This document shows, piece by piece, positions 19,751 to 29,569 of a DNA stretch of 64,000 nucleotides (positions are counted from its first letter, which is position 1; the number at the start of each line of letters is the position of its first letter). This stretch comes from an uncultured Paraglaciecola sp. (lineage in GTDB: Bacteria > Pseudomonadota > Gammaproteobacteria > Enterobacterales > Alteromonadaceae). Location: positions 124,001 to 188,000 of the forward strand of contig NZ_CAKZKO010000138.1 in the NCBI RefSeq assembly GCF_937123705.1, read 5' to 3'. The notes under the pieces were generated by a model. The model saw only the letters and a list, made by a program, of their open reading frames with translations, ran no database searches and had not been told where the DNA came from. A program made the position numbers and the translations under genes.

Positions 19751-20530
19751 TTACTCAATTCCGAACATTAATGCGGTTAAGATAAAATCTAACCCTAGTA
19801 CAGCTAACGATGAAAACACCACTGTTTCTGTGGTTGCTTTACTGATACCTTCTGAGGTGGGTACAGAATCATATCCTTTAAAGGTGGCGATCCACGTGAT
19901 TACAAACGCAAACACTATGCTTTTAATGATGCCATTCACCACATCTTTATTCCAATCTACAGTTGACTGCATAATAGACCAATAACTGCCTGAATCTACA
20001 CCTAACCAGTCCACTCCCACTAAGTGGCCACCTATAATACCTACAGCGCTAAAAATAAGGGCCAACATAGGCATAGCAATAATGCCAGCCCACAGCCGCG
20101 GAGCAATAACCCTTCGTAGTGGATCGACAGCCATCATTTCTAAACTACTAAGTTGCTCGGTTGCTTTCATTAATCCTATTTCAGCAGTCAGTGCTGAACC
20201 AGCACGCCCTGCAAACAATAATGCCGTAACCACTGGCCCCAATTCTCTCAATAAAGAAAGTGACACCATAGGACCAAGGCTGCCTTCAGCGCCATAACCA
20301 ACCAATATGGTGTAGCCTTGAAATGCCATGACCATACCAATAAACAACCCCGAAACCACGATAATTAGCAGAGACTGTACACCCACTACATATACTTGCT
20401 TAACGGTTAAAGGGATCAACTTTAGTGGTTGTGGTTTGGCAATAACTGCACCAAACAACATAAAGCTAGCCCGCCCAAACATCTCTAAACGATTCAGGGC
20501 CCCTGCCCCTAAACTAATTAACCAATTCAT
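19751..20530 (-). CDS. mlaE: Phospholipid ABC transporter permease MlaE
   Basis: A 259 aa permease with five to six hydrophobic segments. It carries the MlaE family stretches [19 protein letters not shown] and [20 protein letters not shown], and [20 protein letters not shown], the coupling region that contacts MlaF. It overlaps mlaF by 4 bp. Forms the core of the MlaFEDB complex. Confidence 0.96.
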   Translation of the reverse strand: MNWLISLGAGALNRLEMFGRASFMLFGAVIAKPQPLKLIPLTVKQVYVVGVQSLLIIVVSGLFIGMVMAFQGYTILVGYGAEGSLGPMVSLSLLRELGPVVTALLFAGRAGSALTAEIGLMKATEQLSSLEMMAVDPLRRVIAPRLWAGIIAMPMLALIFSAVGIIGGHLVGVDWLGVDSGSYWSIMQSTVDWNKDVVNGIIKSIVFAFVITWIATFKGYDSVPTSEGISKATTETVVFSSLAVLGLDFILTALMFGIE

Positions 20531-21327
20531 ACTGCGCTTCCTAAAAATGCTTGTGCGGGGCTACTGGCAGGAAAATGAAAAGGCACCGGACCATCAGCAT
20601 GGCCTTGTAGAAACTGCTGCACTAAAGGCGAGTCACTATTTTTGATTTGATCTGGTGTACCACTTCCAATAACTTTTTTCTCGGCCAATATGTAAATATA
20701 GTCAGCAATAGTTAACACTTCTGTGACGTCATGGGTCACAACCACACTAGTGAGCTGTAGGGCATCATTTAAAGCTTTGATAAGTTTTACTAATACACCC
20801 ATTGAAATAGGATCTTGCCCTGCAAATGGCTCATCGTACATTATCAGCTCAGGATCTAAGGCAATAGCTCTAGCTAGTGCGGCGCGGCGCGCCATACCAC
20901 CAGATAACTCCGCAGGCATTAAATCTGCTGCACCTCGCAATCCAACAGCTTGCAATTTCAGCATAACCAGAGTGTGTATGATGGACTCGGATAACATTGT
21001 ATGTTCTCGTAACGGGAATGCGATATTGTCAAACACCGACATATCGGTAAATAACGCCCCACTTTGAAACAACATACTCATTTGCCGGCGTACTTCAAAA
21101 AGCCGCGTTCGACTCATACCTGGTATAGATTCATCCTTAAATTTCACATCACCTTTATCGGGTATCAACTGGCCCCCCATCAATCGCAACATAGTGGTTT
21201 TTCCAATGCCACTAGGTCCCATTATAGCGGTAGTCTTACCTTTCTTAATCTGCAGTGAAATATTGTCGTATATCATACGACCACCACGACTAAAGGTTAG
21301 ATTATTAATTTCAATCAAGTTTTCCAT
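20527..21327 (-). CDS. mlaF: Phospholipid ABC transporter ATPase MlaF
   Basis: ABC ATPase of 266 aa powering the Mla lipid transporter. Walker A is GPSGIGKT (37-44), the signature is [14 protein letters not shown], and Walker B is [14 protein letters not shown]. First gene of the mlaFEDCB operon; the next gene overlaps it by 4 bp. A plausible promoter lies 52-81 bp upstream. Confidence 0.96.
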   Translation of the reverse strand: MENLIEINNLTFSRGGRMIYDNISLQIKKGKTTAIMGPSGIGKTTMLRLMGGQLIPDKGDVKFKDESIPGMSRTRLFEVRRQMSMLFQSGALFTDMSVFDNIAFPLREHTMLSESIIHTLVMLKLQAVGLRGAADLMPAELSGGMARRAALARAIALDPELIMYDEPFAGQDPISMGVLVKLIKALNDALQLTSVVVTHDVTEVLTIADYIYILAEKKVIGSGTPDQIKNSDSPLVQQFLQGHADGPVPFHFPASSPAQAFLGSAV

Positions 21328-21704
21328 TACGACAGAAACATTCCAAATTGGTTTATCAAGCCAAGTATAAAGAGGGTCATTATATTAGTTTTAGCCATGA
21401 AATAACAAAAACAAAAAGTAACAAGGTATATACGATTTAATAAAATTTTTGCTGAATATGAGCTTAATAGCATTCAAAAACCACATTGCTATCTATGCTG
21501 AGTTTAATCATAAACCCACTACTATTTGGCGCATTATACATACCTAAAATTGCATAGTCTGAATATATGTTGTGCCTTGCCACTCATAGCAGCAAAAATA
21601 TTTCAAAATGAATAATAAGGGCTTATTTATTTTAACACGCATATGCAAAGCCCTCGCTTTTTGCGACAATTACTTTTGGTTTTTAATTCCTATCAAAAGT
21701 AGAA
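21328..21704. other. Divergent intergenic region mlaF/yrbG
   Basis: A 377 bp AT-rich gap between two divergent operons. It holds the mla promoter described separately. Just before yrbG it holds an inverted repeat, TACTTTTG (21671-21678) and CAAAAGTA (21694-21701), which would form a weak hairpin in the leader. TTGCGA at 21661 may be a -35 for the plus-strand operon. I see no gene or RNA in the middle part. Confidence 0.4.
21379..21408 (-). promoter_or_regulatory. Promoter for the mla operon
   Basis: On the minus strand -35 TTGTTA (21408-21403), an 18 bp spacer and a perfect -10 TATAAT (21384-21379), about 52 bp before mlaF. Confidence 0.5.
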
Positions 21705-22670
21705 GTGAATTTTGTGATTTTAGAAGTATGTTATTTCCTAGTTTGGTTAATCGTTTTAAGTTGGGGCGCAGATAGATTTGTCTTTGGTGCTTCGGCCTTT
21801 GCGAAAAACTTAGGCGTGTCACCCATGATCATTGGCCTTACTATTGTTGCTATGGGCTCGTCAGCGCCTGAAATAATGGTCGCCGCCACGGCTTCCTTCA
21901 ACGGCAATACTAATACCGCTGTGGGTAATGCATTGGGTTCAAATATTACCAATATAGCATTAGTGTTGGGCTTAACTGCACTTCTTAAACCACTTTCAAT
22001 AGCATCAAGCGTACTTAAAAAAGAAATGCCCGTCTTACTATTAGTAAACTTGCTCGCGGTTTATTTTTTATCTGATTTTTTATTGCTTAAGATAGAAGGC
22101 ATTGTATTAATTGCGTTATTTTTTGTCGTCATAGGTGGGCTCACATGGGTAGCTTTTAACATGGAAAAAGACGACCCGATACAAACTGAAACCGAAAATG
22201 AAATTCCATCTAATGTTCCCACAATCAATGCCGTAATGTGGCTGATTTTAGGCATAATATTGCTGCCGCTTAGCGCTCATTTTATGGTAGATTCGGCTGA
22301 AACAATCGCCCGCTACTTTGGTTTAAGTGAATTAGTAATTGGTTTAACCATTATTGCAATAGGTACCAGTTTGCCTGAGTTGGCAGCTTGTATTGCCGGC
22401 GTATTAAAAAATGAAGATGATTTAGCTTTGGGTAATATTATCGGCTCCAATATCTTCAATTTGTTAGCTGTGTTAGCCATGCCTGGTCTTATTGAACCCG
22501 GTTTGATAGATGAAAATGCCGCTACTCGAGATAGTTACGTGATGTTAGGTTTAACAGGACTATTGATAATATTTAGCTTTAATTTTATTGGAAGCAGACA
22601 TATCAACCGAATTGAAGGTTTGTGCTTAATTACTTGCTTCTGTGCATATCAATTTATGTTATTTAGTTAA
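21705..22670 (+). CDS. yrbG: Calcium/sodium antiporter family protein YrbG
   Basis: A 321 aa inner-membrane CaCA-superfamily exchanger with ten hydrophobic segments in two halves. Each half has the alpha-repeat signature: GSSAPEIMVA near residue 50 and GTSLPELAAC near residue 221. The start appears to be GTG at 21705; a second in-frame GTG three codons later is possible. As in E. coli it heads the kdsD-kdsC-lptCAB operon and is divergent from mlaF. Confidence 0.92.
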   Translation: MNFVILEVCYFLVWLIVLSWGADRFVFGASAFAKNLGVSPMIIGLTIVAMGSSAPEIMVAATASFNGNTNTAVGNALGSNITNIALVLGLTALLKPLSIASSVLKKEMPVLLLVNLLAVYFLSDFLLLKIEGIVLIALFFVVIGGLTWVAFNMEKDDPIQTETENEIPSNVPTINAVMWLILGIILLPLSAHFMVDSAETIARYFGLSELVIGLTIIAIGTSLPELAACIAGVLKNEDDLALGNIIGSNIFNLLAVLAMPGLIEPGLIDENAATRDSYVMLGLTGLLIIFSFNFIGSRHINRIEGLCLITCFCAYQFMLFS

Positions 22671-22694
22671 TATAACAACCCTTAGAATCATACT

Positions 22695-23654
22695 ATGATC
22701 AAAAAATCTGCCTTAAGAGTTTTGGAAATCGAACAACAGGCTATCGCGCAGTTAGCCCAATATATTGATGATGCATTTGTTCAAGCTTGCCAATTAATTT
22801 TAGCTTGTAAAGGAAAAGTCATTGTTTGTGGCATGGGCAAATCTGGGCATATTGGGCATAAAATATCTGCGACCCTTGCAAGCACAGGTACACCTGCATT
22901 TTTTATGCATCCAGGGGAAGCAAACCACGGCGATCTGGGAATGCTTACCGAGCAAGACATTTTGTTGACCATCTCAAACTCTGGCGAAACAAGTGAACTC
23001 TTAGCGTTAATCCCTGTAGTTAAACGTATGAATGTGCCCATCATTGCTATGACGTCCAACCCGCAGAGTACGCTTGGCGGGTATTCCGATATTCATCTTT
23101 GCATCAAAGTACAACAAGAGGCCTGCTCATTAGGCTTAGCCCCTACATCCAGTACTACTGCCACCTTAGTCATGGGTGATGCATTGGCTGTTGCATTACT
23201 CGATGCTCGCGGTTTTACTTCTGAAGACTTTGCAATGTCTCACCCCGGCGGATCGTTAGGCAGAAAATTGTTACTTAAACTCGAAGACATAATGGTAAAA
23301 GAGCAATCGCTCCCCTTAGTGACTGAGCAACAAACCTTGAGGGAAGTATTACTCGTTATTTCGCAAAAAGCCTTAGGCATGGCAGGCGTGATAGATAGCC
23401 AAGGAAAATTACTGGGGATTTTTACCGATGGAGATTTACGTCGGGTACTGGACAATAGTATCGATATTCACCGCACCCGAATTCAAGATATAATGACAGT
23501 TAATAGCATAACCGCTAGACCAGAAATGTTAGCAGCGGAGGTACTATCGCTAATGCAGAAGCATAAAATAAGTTCTCTGTTTGTAACAGATACAACAGGT
23601 AAACCAACTGGAGCAATTAATATGCAGCTATTACTCCAAGCGGGGATCATTTAA
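22695..23654 (+). CDS. kdsD: Arabinose-5-phosphate isomerase KdsD
   Basis: Interconverts ribulose 5-phosphate and arabinose 5-phosphate, the first step to the LPS core sugar Kdo. 319 aa: an N-terminal SIS domain (about 35-180, with VCGMGKSGHIG and SNSGETSELLAL) and two CBS domains (about 200-315). Starts 24 bp after yrbG and overlaps kdsC by 1 bp. Confidence 0.96.
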   Translation: MIKKSALRVLEIEQQAIAQLAQYIDDAFVQACQLILACKGKVIVCGMGKSGHIGHKISATLASTGTPAFFMHPGEANHGDLGMLTEQDILLTISNSGETSELLALIPVVKRMNVPIIAMTSNPQSTLGGYSDIHLCIKVQQEACSLGLAPTSSTTATLVMGDALAVALLDARGFTSEDFAMSHPGGSLGRKLLLKLEDIMVKEQSLPLVTEQQTLREVLLVISQKALGMAGVIDSQGKLLGIFTDGDLRRVLDNSIDIHRTRIQDIMTVNSITARPEMLAAEVLSLMQKHKISSLFVTDTTGKPTGAINMQLLLQAGII

Positions 23655-24208
23655 TGCCTATGGTAGATACGCCCTACGGGCCAATTCATGACAAGCTACT
23701 AACACAACTACAACAGGTCAAGCTATTGGCCTGCGATGTTGATGGCGTGTTCTCTGACGGTCGAATATATATGGGACAAGATGGCGAAGAACTCAAAGCG
23801 TTTCACACTCGAGATGGCTATGGCGTTAAAGCCTTGCAAAAAATTGGCATTCAAATAGCCGTCATTACCGGACGCCAATCAAATATGGTCGAAAAGCGAA
23901 TGACAGCTTTAGGTGTGCAGCACATATACCAAGGATGTGAAGATAAACAACCCGCCCTACTCGCTATTCAGAAAAAAATATCAATAACCAAGAATGAAAC
24001 AGCGGCCATAGGAGATGACATGCCAGATCTAGGCATGTTTCAAGCATCTCAATGCAACGTGTGTGTACAAGATGGCCATCCGCTTATCGCCTCACAAGCA
24101 CACTATAGAACCCGTACTAAAGGTGGATTTGGCGCGGTACGAGAGTTGTGCGACTTAATTCTTCTGGCACATGGACAGCTAAATTTCATTCACGGCGCCA
24201 GCATATGA
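23654..24208 (+). CDS. kdsC: 3-deoxy-D-manno-octulosonate 8-phosphate phosphatase KdsC
   Basis: HAD-family phosphatase (184 aa) releasing Kdo from Kdo 8-phosphate. Catalytic Asp28/Asp30 lie in LLACDVDGVFSDG, a threonine in AVITGRQS, and the metal-binding end in IGDDMPDLGMF. Overlaps kdsD by 1 bp and lptC by 4 bp (ATGA), indicating coupled translation. Confidence 0.96.
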   Translation: MPMVDTPYGPIHDKLLTQLQQVKLLACDVDGVFSDGRIYMGQDGEELKAFHTRDGYGVKALQKIGIQIAVITGRQSNMVEKRMTALGVQHIYQGCEDKQPALLAIQKKISITKNETAAIGDDMPDLGMFQASQCNVCVQDGHPLIASQAHYRTRTKGGFGAVRELCDLILLAHGQLNFIHGASI

Positions 24209-24771
24209 ATCGCGTGACACTATGTATTACCATTTTATTTATTTTAGCCTTGGCCTTGAGTCTGCCAGGTTGGCTGGCCGAAGAAGAAGTCAACCTTGAG
24301 TCACCTACAGAAGATGCGTGGATCCCAAATTATCAAGCCACTAAAATGCGTAGCACCCTGTATGACAAATTTGGTCAAATCAATCATCAAGTGTTTGCTC
24401 AGCAAATGGAGAGTTTTGATTTACTTGGGTTTACCTTATTTAAACAGCCCAACTATTTATTGTTTGCGCAATCGCTACATCCATGGAAAGTCGACGCCCA
24501 AGAGGGTACCTTATACGATGATCAACGCATTCAATTTGAGAACAATGTTGAAATTACTAGCCTAGATACCAAGGGCTACATACAAGTTATTCGCACCCAT
24601 TTTGTAGAAGTAAACCTAACAGACAAAACCATTTATTCTGACCAAGCGGTGGAAATTGTCGGCCCTAATTATGTCATTAGCAGCAACGGCTTTACCGCTA
24701 GCTTAGAAACCCAAAGATACGAGTTATTAGACCATGTTAAAACCGTTTACCACCCCTCTATTCAAGAGTAG
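24205..24771 (+). CDS. lptC: LPS export protein LptC
   Basis: A 188 aa bitopic inner-membrane protein with a periplasmic beta-jellyroll, passing LPS from LptB2FG to LptA. An N-terminal helix (about 5-20) is followed by the LptC fold (MRSTLYDKFGQINHQVFAQ). The start at 24205 is chosen because it overlaps the kdsC stop as ATGA and begins directly at the anchor; the frame is open upstream to 24148 within kdsC. Its 3' end overlaps lptA by 38 bp. Confidence 0.92.
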   Translation: MNRVTLCITILFILALALSLPGWLAEEEVNLESPTEDAWIPNYQATKMRSTLYDKFGQINHQVFAQQMESFDLLGFTLFKQPNYLLFAQSLHPWKVDAQEGTLYDDQRIQFENNVEITSLDTKGYIQVIRTHFVEVNLTDKTIYSDQAVEIVGPNYVISSNGFTASLETQRYELLDHVKTVYHPSIQE

Positions 24772-25282
24772 TTTTTTAGCCATATTATTATTCTCGGCCA
24801 CGAGTCACGCCGGGAAAGATGATTTCACCCAAAAAATTGAATTGGCTTCGTTGTACCAAAATGCCGATGGCATTGCAAAAAGGGCCACCTACCAAGGCAA
24901 TGTTGTGATCCAGCAAGGTACTCTGACTGTGAGCGCAGATGAATTGGAAATTGATGCCAGTCAAGGCGAAGGAAATGAGATATTTATCGCCACTGGTAAA
25001 CCCGCTACTTATTCACAACAGCAAGAAGATGGCAGCATAGTCACCGCCAGTGCCGACAAGATTGAGTATCATCGCCAAACTCGCTCACTATCTTTAGAGG
25101 GAAATGCGCAAATAAAGCAAAACTCCAGCAGTGTGCAAGGGAAGTCGATCAAATTTAATATGGAACTTGAACAAATTGTCGCCCAAGGTAGCGATCAAGA
25201 AAGTGGACGTGTTATAACTACTTTCCAACCCGTTTCAAAACCGAAAAAGCCTGAGTCAGAACAACAGGATAAACAACCTTAA
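24734..25282 (+). CDS. lptA: Periplasmic LPS bridge protein LptA
   Basis: A 182 aa periplasmic protein with a signal peptide (about 1-26, ending SHA) and an OstA-type beta-jellyroll ([22 protein letters not shown] and following). It forms the filament carrying LPS across the periplasm. The C-terminal tail is lysine/glutamine rich and probably disordered. Overlaps lptC by 38 bp and lptB by 1 bp. Confidence 0.94.
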   Translation: MLKPFTTPLFKSSFLAILLFSATSHAGKDDFTQKIELASLYQNADGIAKRATYQGNVVIQQGTLTVSADELEIDASQGEGNEIFIATGKPATYSQQQEDGSIVTASADKIEYHRQTRSLSLEGNAQIKQNSSSVQGKSIKFNMELEQIVAQGSDQESGRVITTFQPVSKPKKPESEQQDKQP

Positions 25283-26007
25283 TGGCCGTACTAAAAGCTT
25301 CCCATTTAGCCAAGTCTTATAAATCCAGACAAGTTGTGCGAGATGTCAGCCTAGAAGTTTCGACAGGGCAAATAGTCGGTTTGCTTGGCCCAAATGGCGC
25401 CGGTAAAACCACCACATTTTATATGATTGTTGGCTTAGTGCCTTTAGATAAAGGCGACATCTACATTGACCAACAACAACTGACCTTGCAACCCATGCAT
25501 GTCCGCGCGAGGCAAGGCATTGGCTACTTACCCCAAGAAGCATCGATATTCAGAAAGCTAACTGTTTATCAGAATTTGATGGCGATTTTGCAAACCCGTA
25601 AAGAATTATCAAATGAACAACGAGAGCAACAAGCCGACTCACTGTTAGACGAGTTTAGTATCAATCATATTCGCAACAGTTTAGGGATGAGCTTATCTGG
25701 AGGCGAACGCAGAAGAGTAGAAATAGCAAGGGCTTTGGCTGCCGACCCCGAGTTTATTTTGTTAGATGAGCCCTTTGCTGGCGTTGATCCAATCTCGGTA
25801 AACGACATAAAAAAAATAATTCAACATTTACGAGATAGAGGTTTAGGTGTATTGATAACGGATCACAACGTACGAGAAACCTTAGATGTCTGCGAGAAAG
25901 CCTACATTGTGAGTCATGGCGAGTTGATCGCTTCTGGCACCGCAGAAGAAGTTTTAGGTGATCAACGCGTAAGAGATGTATACCTAGGTGAACAATTCAG
26001 GCTATAG
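25282..26007 (+). CDS. lptB: LPS export ABC ATPase LptB
   Basis: A 241 aa ABC ATPase driving LPS extraction with LptFG. Walker A GPNGAGKT (36-43), Q-loop YLPQEASIF, signature LSGGE (138-142), Walker B FILLDEP (158-164) and the switch histidine in LITDHNVRE. All match LptB closely. Terminal lpt gene, with rpoN 52 bp further on. Confidence 0.97.
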   Translation: MAVLKASHLAKSYKSRQVVRDVSLEVSTGQIVGLLGPNGAGKTTTFYMIVGLVPLDKGDIYIDQQQLTLQPMHVRARQGIGYLPQEASIFRKLTVYQNLMAILQTRKELSNEQREQQADSLLDEFSINHIRNSLGMSLSGGERRRVEIARALAADPEFILLDEPFAGVDPISVNDIKKIIQHLRDRGLGVLITDHNVRETLDVCEKAYIVSHGELIASGTAEEVLGDQRVRDVYLGEQFRL

Positions 26008-26059
26008 TTAAACCTAAGATTAGCTCGGCTGATAACAATAAATTAAACATAAGAAGTAG

Positions 26060-27550
26060 ATGAAACCCTCTTTACAGCTAAAATTTAGCCAACAACTTAC
26101 AATGACACCGCAATTGCAACAAGCGATTAAGCTTTTGCAACTGTCTACGCTGGACTTACAAGCAGAGATCCAAGAAGCTTTAGATTCAAATCCTTTATTA
26201 GAAATTGATGAACAAGTTAGTGATAGCGGCGACAAATCTCTGGAAACAAACCATAGTGCCGATGGTAAAGATAACGCCAACGAACAGATTGAAGTCAATG
26301 TTGATAGTGTCGATAGCGGCGATGCCCTGCAAAACAACGACATACCAGAAGATTTACCTTTAGACAGCACCTGGGACGAGTACCTAAGCGCATCATCAGC
26401 TCCTGCACCAATGAGTAGTGCGGGATCAGCAGGAGATGACGACCAAATTTTTCAGGGCGAAACCACCGACAACATTCAAGATCATTTGCTGTGGCAAATG
26501 CGTTTAACCCATTTTAGCGATACCGATATTGTTATTGCCATGGCAATAATAGATTCTATCGATGAAGCGGGTTATCTAACTATCAGCACCGAAGATGTTC
26601 TAGCCAGTATGGATGACGAAGAGATAGAACTCGACGAAGTTGAAGTGGTGCTAAAACGTATTCAAATGTTTGACCCCGTAGGATCAGGTGCTCGTAGTGC
26701 ACAAGAATGTTTATTGGTGCAACTAAAACAGTTCGCCCCAGAGACACCTTGGCTAGAACAAGCCAAAATGCTCATAACTGACTATTGCGATCTTATTGGC
26801 AGTAAAGATTATCGCACCCTAATGCGTAAAACCCGCCTAAAAGAAGATGAGTTGCGAGAATCCATGCGTTTGTTGCAAACCCTCAATCCTAGGCCGGGCA
26901 CAGCTATAGTGACAGGTGAGTCAGAATATGTGATACCCGATGTATCTGTAGCCAAGAAGAACGGCCGCTGGACAGTTGAACTTAATCCCGACAATTTGCC
27001 AAAACTTAATATCAACCAACAATATGCGGCTATGAGTAAAAGTGTTCAGAACTCCTCAGACAGCCAGTTTATTCGCTCTAATTTGCAAGAAGCCAAGTGG
27101 TTTATTAAAAGTGTCGAAAGCCGCAACGAAACCCTACTTAAAGTGTCTAACTGTATTGTACAACAGCAAATGGGCTTTTTTGAGCATGGCCCTGAAATGA
27201 TGAGGCCAATGGTGCTCAACGATGTAGCAGAAATGGTCGATATGCACGAGTCCACTATTTCGCGGGTGACTACGCAAAAATATATGCACACACCTAGAGG
27301 TATTTTTGAACTGAAGTATTTCTTCTCTAGCCACGTTGCAACAGATGCAGGTGGAGAATGCTCATCAACGGCTATCAGAGCATTGATTAAAAAATTAGTC
27401 GCGGCAGAAAAACCCAGCAAGCCTTTAAGTGACAGTAAAATTGCACAATTGTTGGCCGACCAAGGCATTATGGTGGCACGGCGAACAATAGCAAAATACC
27501 GGGAATCACTTATGATCCCCCCCTCTAACCAACGTAAGAGCCTGCTTTAG
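26060..27550 (+). CDS. rpoN: RNA polymerase sigma-54 factor RpoN
   Basis: A 496 aa sigma54. Region I is glutamine/leucine rich ([19 protein letters not shown], contacted by enhancer-binding activators), region II is acidic and variable (about 55-135), then come the core-binding domain, the helix-turn-helix around 385-405 ([15 protein letters not shown]) and the RpoN box [10 protein letters not shown] (473-482), which reads the -24 element. Gene order with hpf, ptsN, rapZ and npr is conserved. Confidence 0.98.
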   Translation: MKPSLQLKFSQQLTMTPQLQQAIKLLQLSTLDLQAEIQEALDSNPLLEIDEQVSDSGDKSLETNHSADGKDNANEQIEVNVDSVDSGDALQNNDIPEDLPLDSTWDEYLSASSAPAPMSSAGSAGDDDQIFQGETTDNIQDHLLWQMRLTHFSDTDIVIAMAIIDSIDEAGYLTISTEDVLASMDDEEIELDEVEVVLKRIQMFDPVGSGARSAQECLLVQLKQFAPETPWLEQAKMLITDYCDLIGSKDYRTLMRKTRLKEDELRESMRLLQTLNPRPGTAIVTGESEYVIPDVSVAKKNGRWTVELNPDNLPKLNINQQYAAMSKSVQNSSDSQFIRSNLQEAKWFIKSVESRNETLLKVSNCIVQQQMGFFEHGPEMMRPMVLNDVAEMVDMHESTISRVTTQKYMHTPRGIFELKYFFSSHVATDAGGECSSTAIRALIKKLVAAEKPSKPLSDSKIAQLLADQGIMVARRTIAKYRESLMIPPSNQRKSLL

Positions 27551-27575
27551 GCGAATTGAAGAAGGAATAGGCGAT

Positions 27576-27863
27576 ATGCAAATTAACCTTACCGGTCATC
27601 ATGTAGAAGTTACAGATTCTTTAAAAGACTACGTCGATACGAAATTTACCAAACTTGAAAGACACTTTGATCATATCAACAATGTGCATGTGATCTTAAA
27701 CGTGGAAAAGCTCAACCAAAAAGCCGAAGCCACCATGCATCTTAGTGGAACAGAGGTATTTGCCACTTCTGAGCACTCTGACATGTATGCAGCAATTGAT
27801 GCTTTAATCGATAAACTTGACCGCCAAGTGATTAAGCACAAGGAAAAAATTAAGCGCCATTAA
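27576..27863 (+). CDS. hpf: Ribosome hibernation promoting factor
   Basis: A 95 aa short-form HPF/RaiA-family protein that binds the 30S subunit and favours 100S dimers in stationary phase. The MQINLTGHHVEVTDSLKDYV start and the lysine-rich end are typical. 25 bp after rpoN, preceded by a GAAGGAATAGG ribosome binding site. Confidence 0.95.
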   Translation: MQINLTGHHVEVTDSLKDYVDTKFTKLERHFDHINNVHVILNVEKLNQKAEATMHLSGTEVFATSEHSDMYAAIDALIDKLDRQVIKHKEKIKRH

Positions 27864-27897
27864 TGACGTTAGCTATAAACCAAAATTAGAATTCATA

Positions 27898-28341
27898 ATG
27901 GAAATTAAAGATATTCTTCACCCTGACTGTACTTTATGTGCAGTTCAGGGGAATAGTAAAAAAAGAGTGCTGGAGCTCATAAGCCAAATCGCAAACCAAC
28001 ACCTTTTAGACATTGATCAAGCGACAATCTTGTCTAGCCTAATTTGCAGAGAAAAAATGGGCAGTACAGGCATAGGTAATGGTATTGCCTTGCCCCATGG
28101 ACGCTTGCAAGATCTTGATAAAGTGATGGCGATTGTGGTGACCTGTGAAAAACCCATTGACTATGACGCCATAGATAACACCCCAGTTGACATCTTTTTT
28201 GCTATTTTGGTACCCGAAGATAAAGCATCCGAACATTTAGGAACCTTATCGGCTATCGCCTCGACGCTAAACAATAAAGACACCCTGAATCGAATGCGCC
28301 ATGCCAAGACGGATCGAGAGTTATTTGAGGCACTAAACTAA
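27898..28341 (+). CDS. ptsN: Nitrogen PTS protein EIIA-Ntr
   Basis: A 147 aa EIIA-type protein of the nitrogen-related phosphotransferase system, relaying phosphate from NPr and regulating potassium uptake and stress functions. The phosphoryl acceptor is His67 in GIALPHGRL. It abuts rapZ directly: the ptsN stop ends at 28341 and the rapZ ATG begins at 28342. Confidence 0.96.
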   Translation: MEIKDILHPDCTLCAVQGNSKKRVLELISQIANQHLLDIDQATILSSLICREKMGSTGIGNGIALPHGRLQDLDKVMAIVVTCEKPIDYDAIDNTPVDIFFAILVPEDKASEHLGTLSAIASTLNNKDTLNRMRHAKTDRELFEALN

Positions 28342-29187
28342 ATGAACCTGATTATTATCAGTGGACGCTCAGGCTCAGGAAAATCAATAGTACTGCGTTC
28401 CTTAGAGGACTTGGGGTATTACTGCGTAGACAATATTCCCGTTAATTTGTTACCCACGCTTACGCACACTGTAGTAGATGAATATGATCAAGTAGCGGTT
28501 AGCATTGATGTACGTAACTTACCTAAAAATCCCAATGAACTGGTAGAAATCCTCGATTACCTCCCCTCTACGTGGACCATGACCATACTTTATCTTGATG
28601 CAAGTGATGACATATTAATTAAGCGTTTTAGCGAAACTAGGCGGCTGCACCCCTTATCCAAAGAAAATAAATCCTTATCTGCTGCGATTAAAGCAGAAGC
28701 TCAATTACTGGCACCTATAGCCGAACGCGCCGACTTATATATAGACACAGACAAATTATCTGTGCATCAACTTGCCGAATTGGTACGCGAACGAATTCTT
28801 GGGAAGAAAAGCTCTAGACTGGTATTGGTGTTTGAATCATTTGGGTTTAAGCATGGTATCCCAAAAGACGCCGATTACGTGTTTGACGGTCGTTTCTTAC
28901 CTAACCCCCATTGGGAGCCTGATCTTAAACACCTTACAGGGTTAGACGCACCGGTTCAGATTTTTTTAGGCTCGCAACCCATAGTAACTAAATTTATCTG
29001 GCAAATTCAAAACTTGATTTCAACTTGGTTACCTCACTTGGAGCGTAATAATCGCAGTTATGTCACTGTTGCCATTGGTTGTACTGGCGGTCAACATAGA
29101 TCCGTTTATGTGGCCGAAACCCTAGCCAAAGCTTTTAGTAATTCTCACCCTGATGTACAAATTCGCCACCGTGAACAGAACTTGTAA
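28342..29187 (+). CDS. rapZ: RNase adapter protein RapZ
   Basis: A 281 aa P-loop protein. In E. coli it presents the GlmZ small RNA to RNase E and so controls glucosamine-6-phosphate synthase. Walker A is GRSGSGKS (8-15). The C-terminal half carries the conserved FGFKHGIPKDADYVFD and IGCTGGQHRSVYVAE motifs. No GlmY/GlmZ-like sequence was seen in this window, so the partner RNA is unverified here. Confidence 0.96.
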   Translation: MNLIIISGRSGSGKSIVLRSLEDLGYYCVDNIPVNLLPTLTHTVVDEYDQVAVSIDVRNLPKNPNELVEILDYLPSTWTMTILYLDASDDILIKRFSETRRLHPLSKENKSLSAAIKAEAQLLAPIAERADLYIDTDKLSVHQLAELVRERILGKKSSRLVLVFESFGFKHGIPKDADYVFDGRFLPNPHWEPDLKHLTGLDAPVQIFLGSQPIVTKFIWQIQNLISTWLPHLERNNRSYVTVAIGCTGGQHRSVYVAETLAKAFSNSHPDVQIRHREQNL

Positions 29188-29190
29188 CTG

Positions 29191-29466
29191 ATGACGCGCT
29201 TAGAAAAAACACTGATTATCGTTAATAAATTGGGACTGCACGCCCGAGCAGCCACTCAATTAGTGCAGCTAACCAATAAGTTTGCAGCTGACATCACCTT
29301 ACACCAAGGAGATAAGCAAGCTTCAGCCAACAGTGTACTGGGATTAATGATGCTCGAAAGCCATCAAGGTGAAACAGTTAGAGTGGTGTGTGAAGGTAAG
29401 GATGCGCGAGCAGCAATGGACGCAGTAGAAACCTTAGTTGTCACAAAGTTTAATGAAGATGAATAA
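29191..29466 (+). CDS. npr: Phosphocarrier protein NPr
   Basis: A 91 aa HPr-like protein of the nitrogen PTS with phosphorylation site His17 (NKLGLHARAAT) and the regulatory-site region ASANSVLGLMML. Three bp after rapZ; last gene of the rpoN cluster. A short hairpin (TTGCAC and GTGCAA at 29471-29485) follows, but with a poor T-tract. Confidence 0.95.
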   Translation: MTRLEKTLIIVNKLGLHARAATQLVQLTNKFAADITLHQGDKQASANSVLGLMMLESHQGETVRVVCEGKDARAAMDAVETLVVTKFNEDE

Positions 29467-29569
29467 GCCATTGCACAACGTGCAATTATTAAATGAGTGA
29501 CGTAAGATCAAGGTTATAGCTTCAAGGGCATGCTGCCTTGTTGCTCAACTGAGTAAATATACCTGATCC

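Noticed and set aside
27046..27468. 140-codon frame antisense to rpoN
   Set aside because: Lies within the conserved sigma54 C-terminal region; no independent support.
29471..29485. Short hairpin TTGCAC/GTGCAA after npr
   Set aside because: Six base pairs with no real T-tract; not called a terminator.
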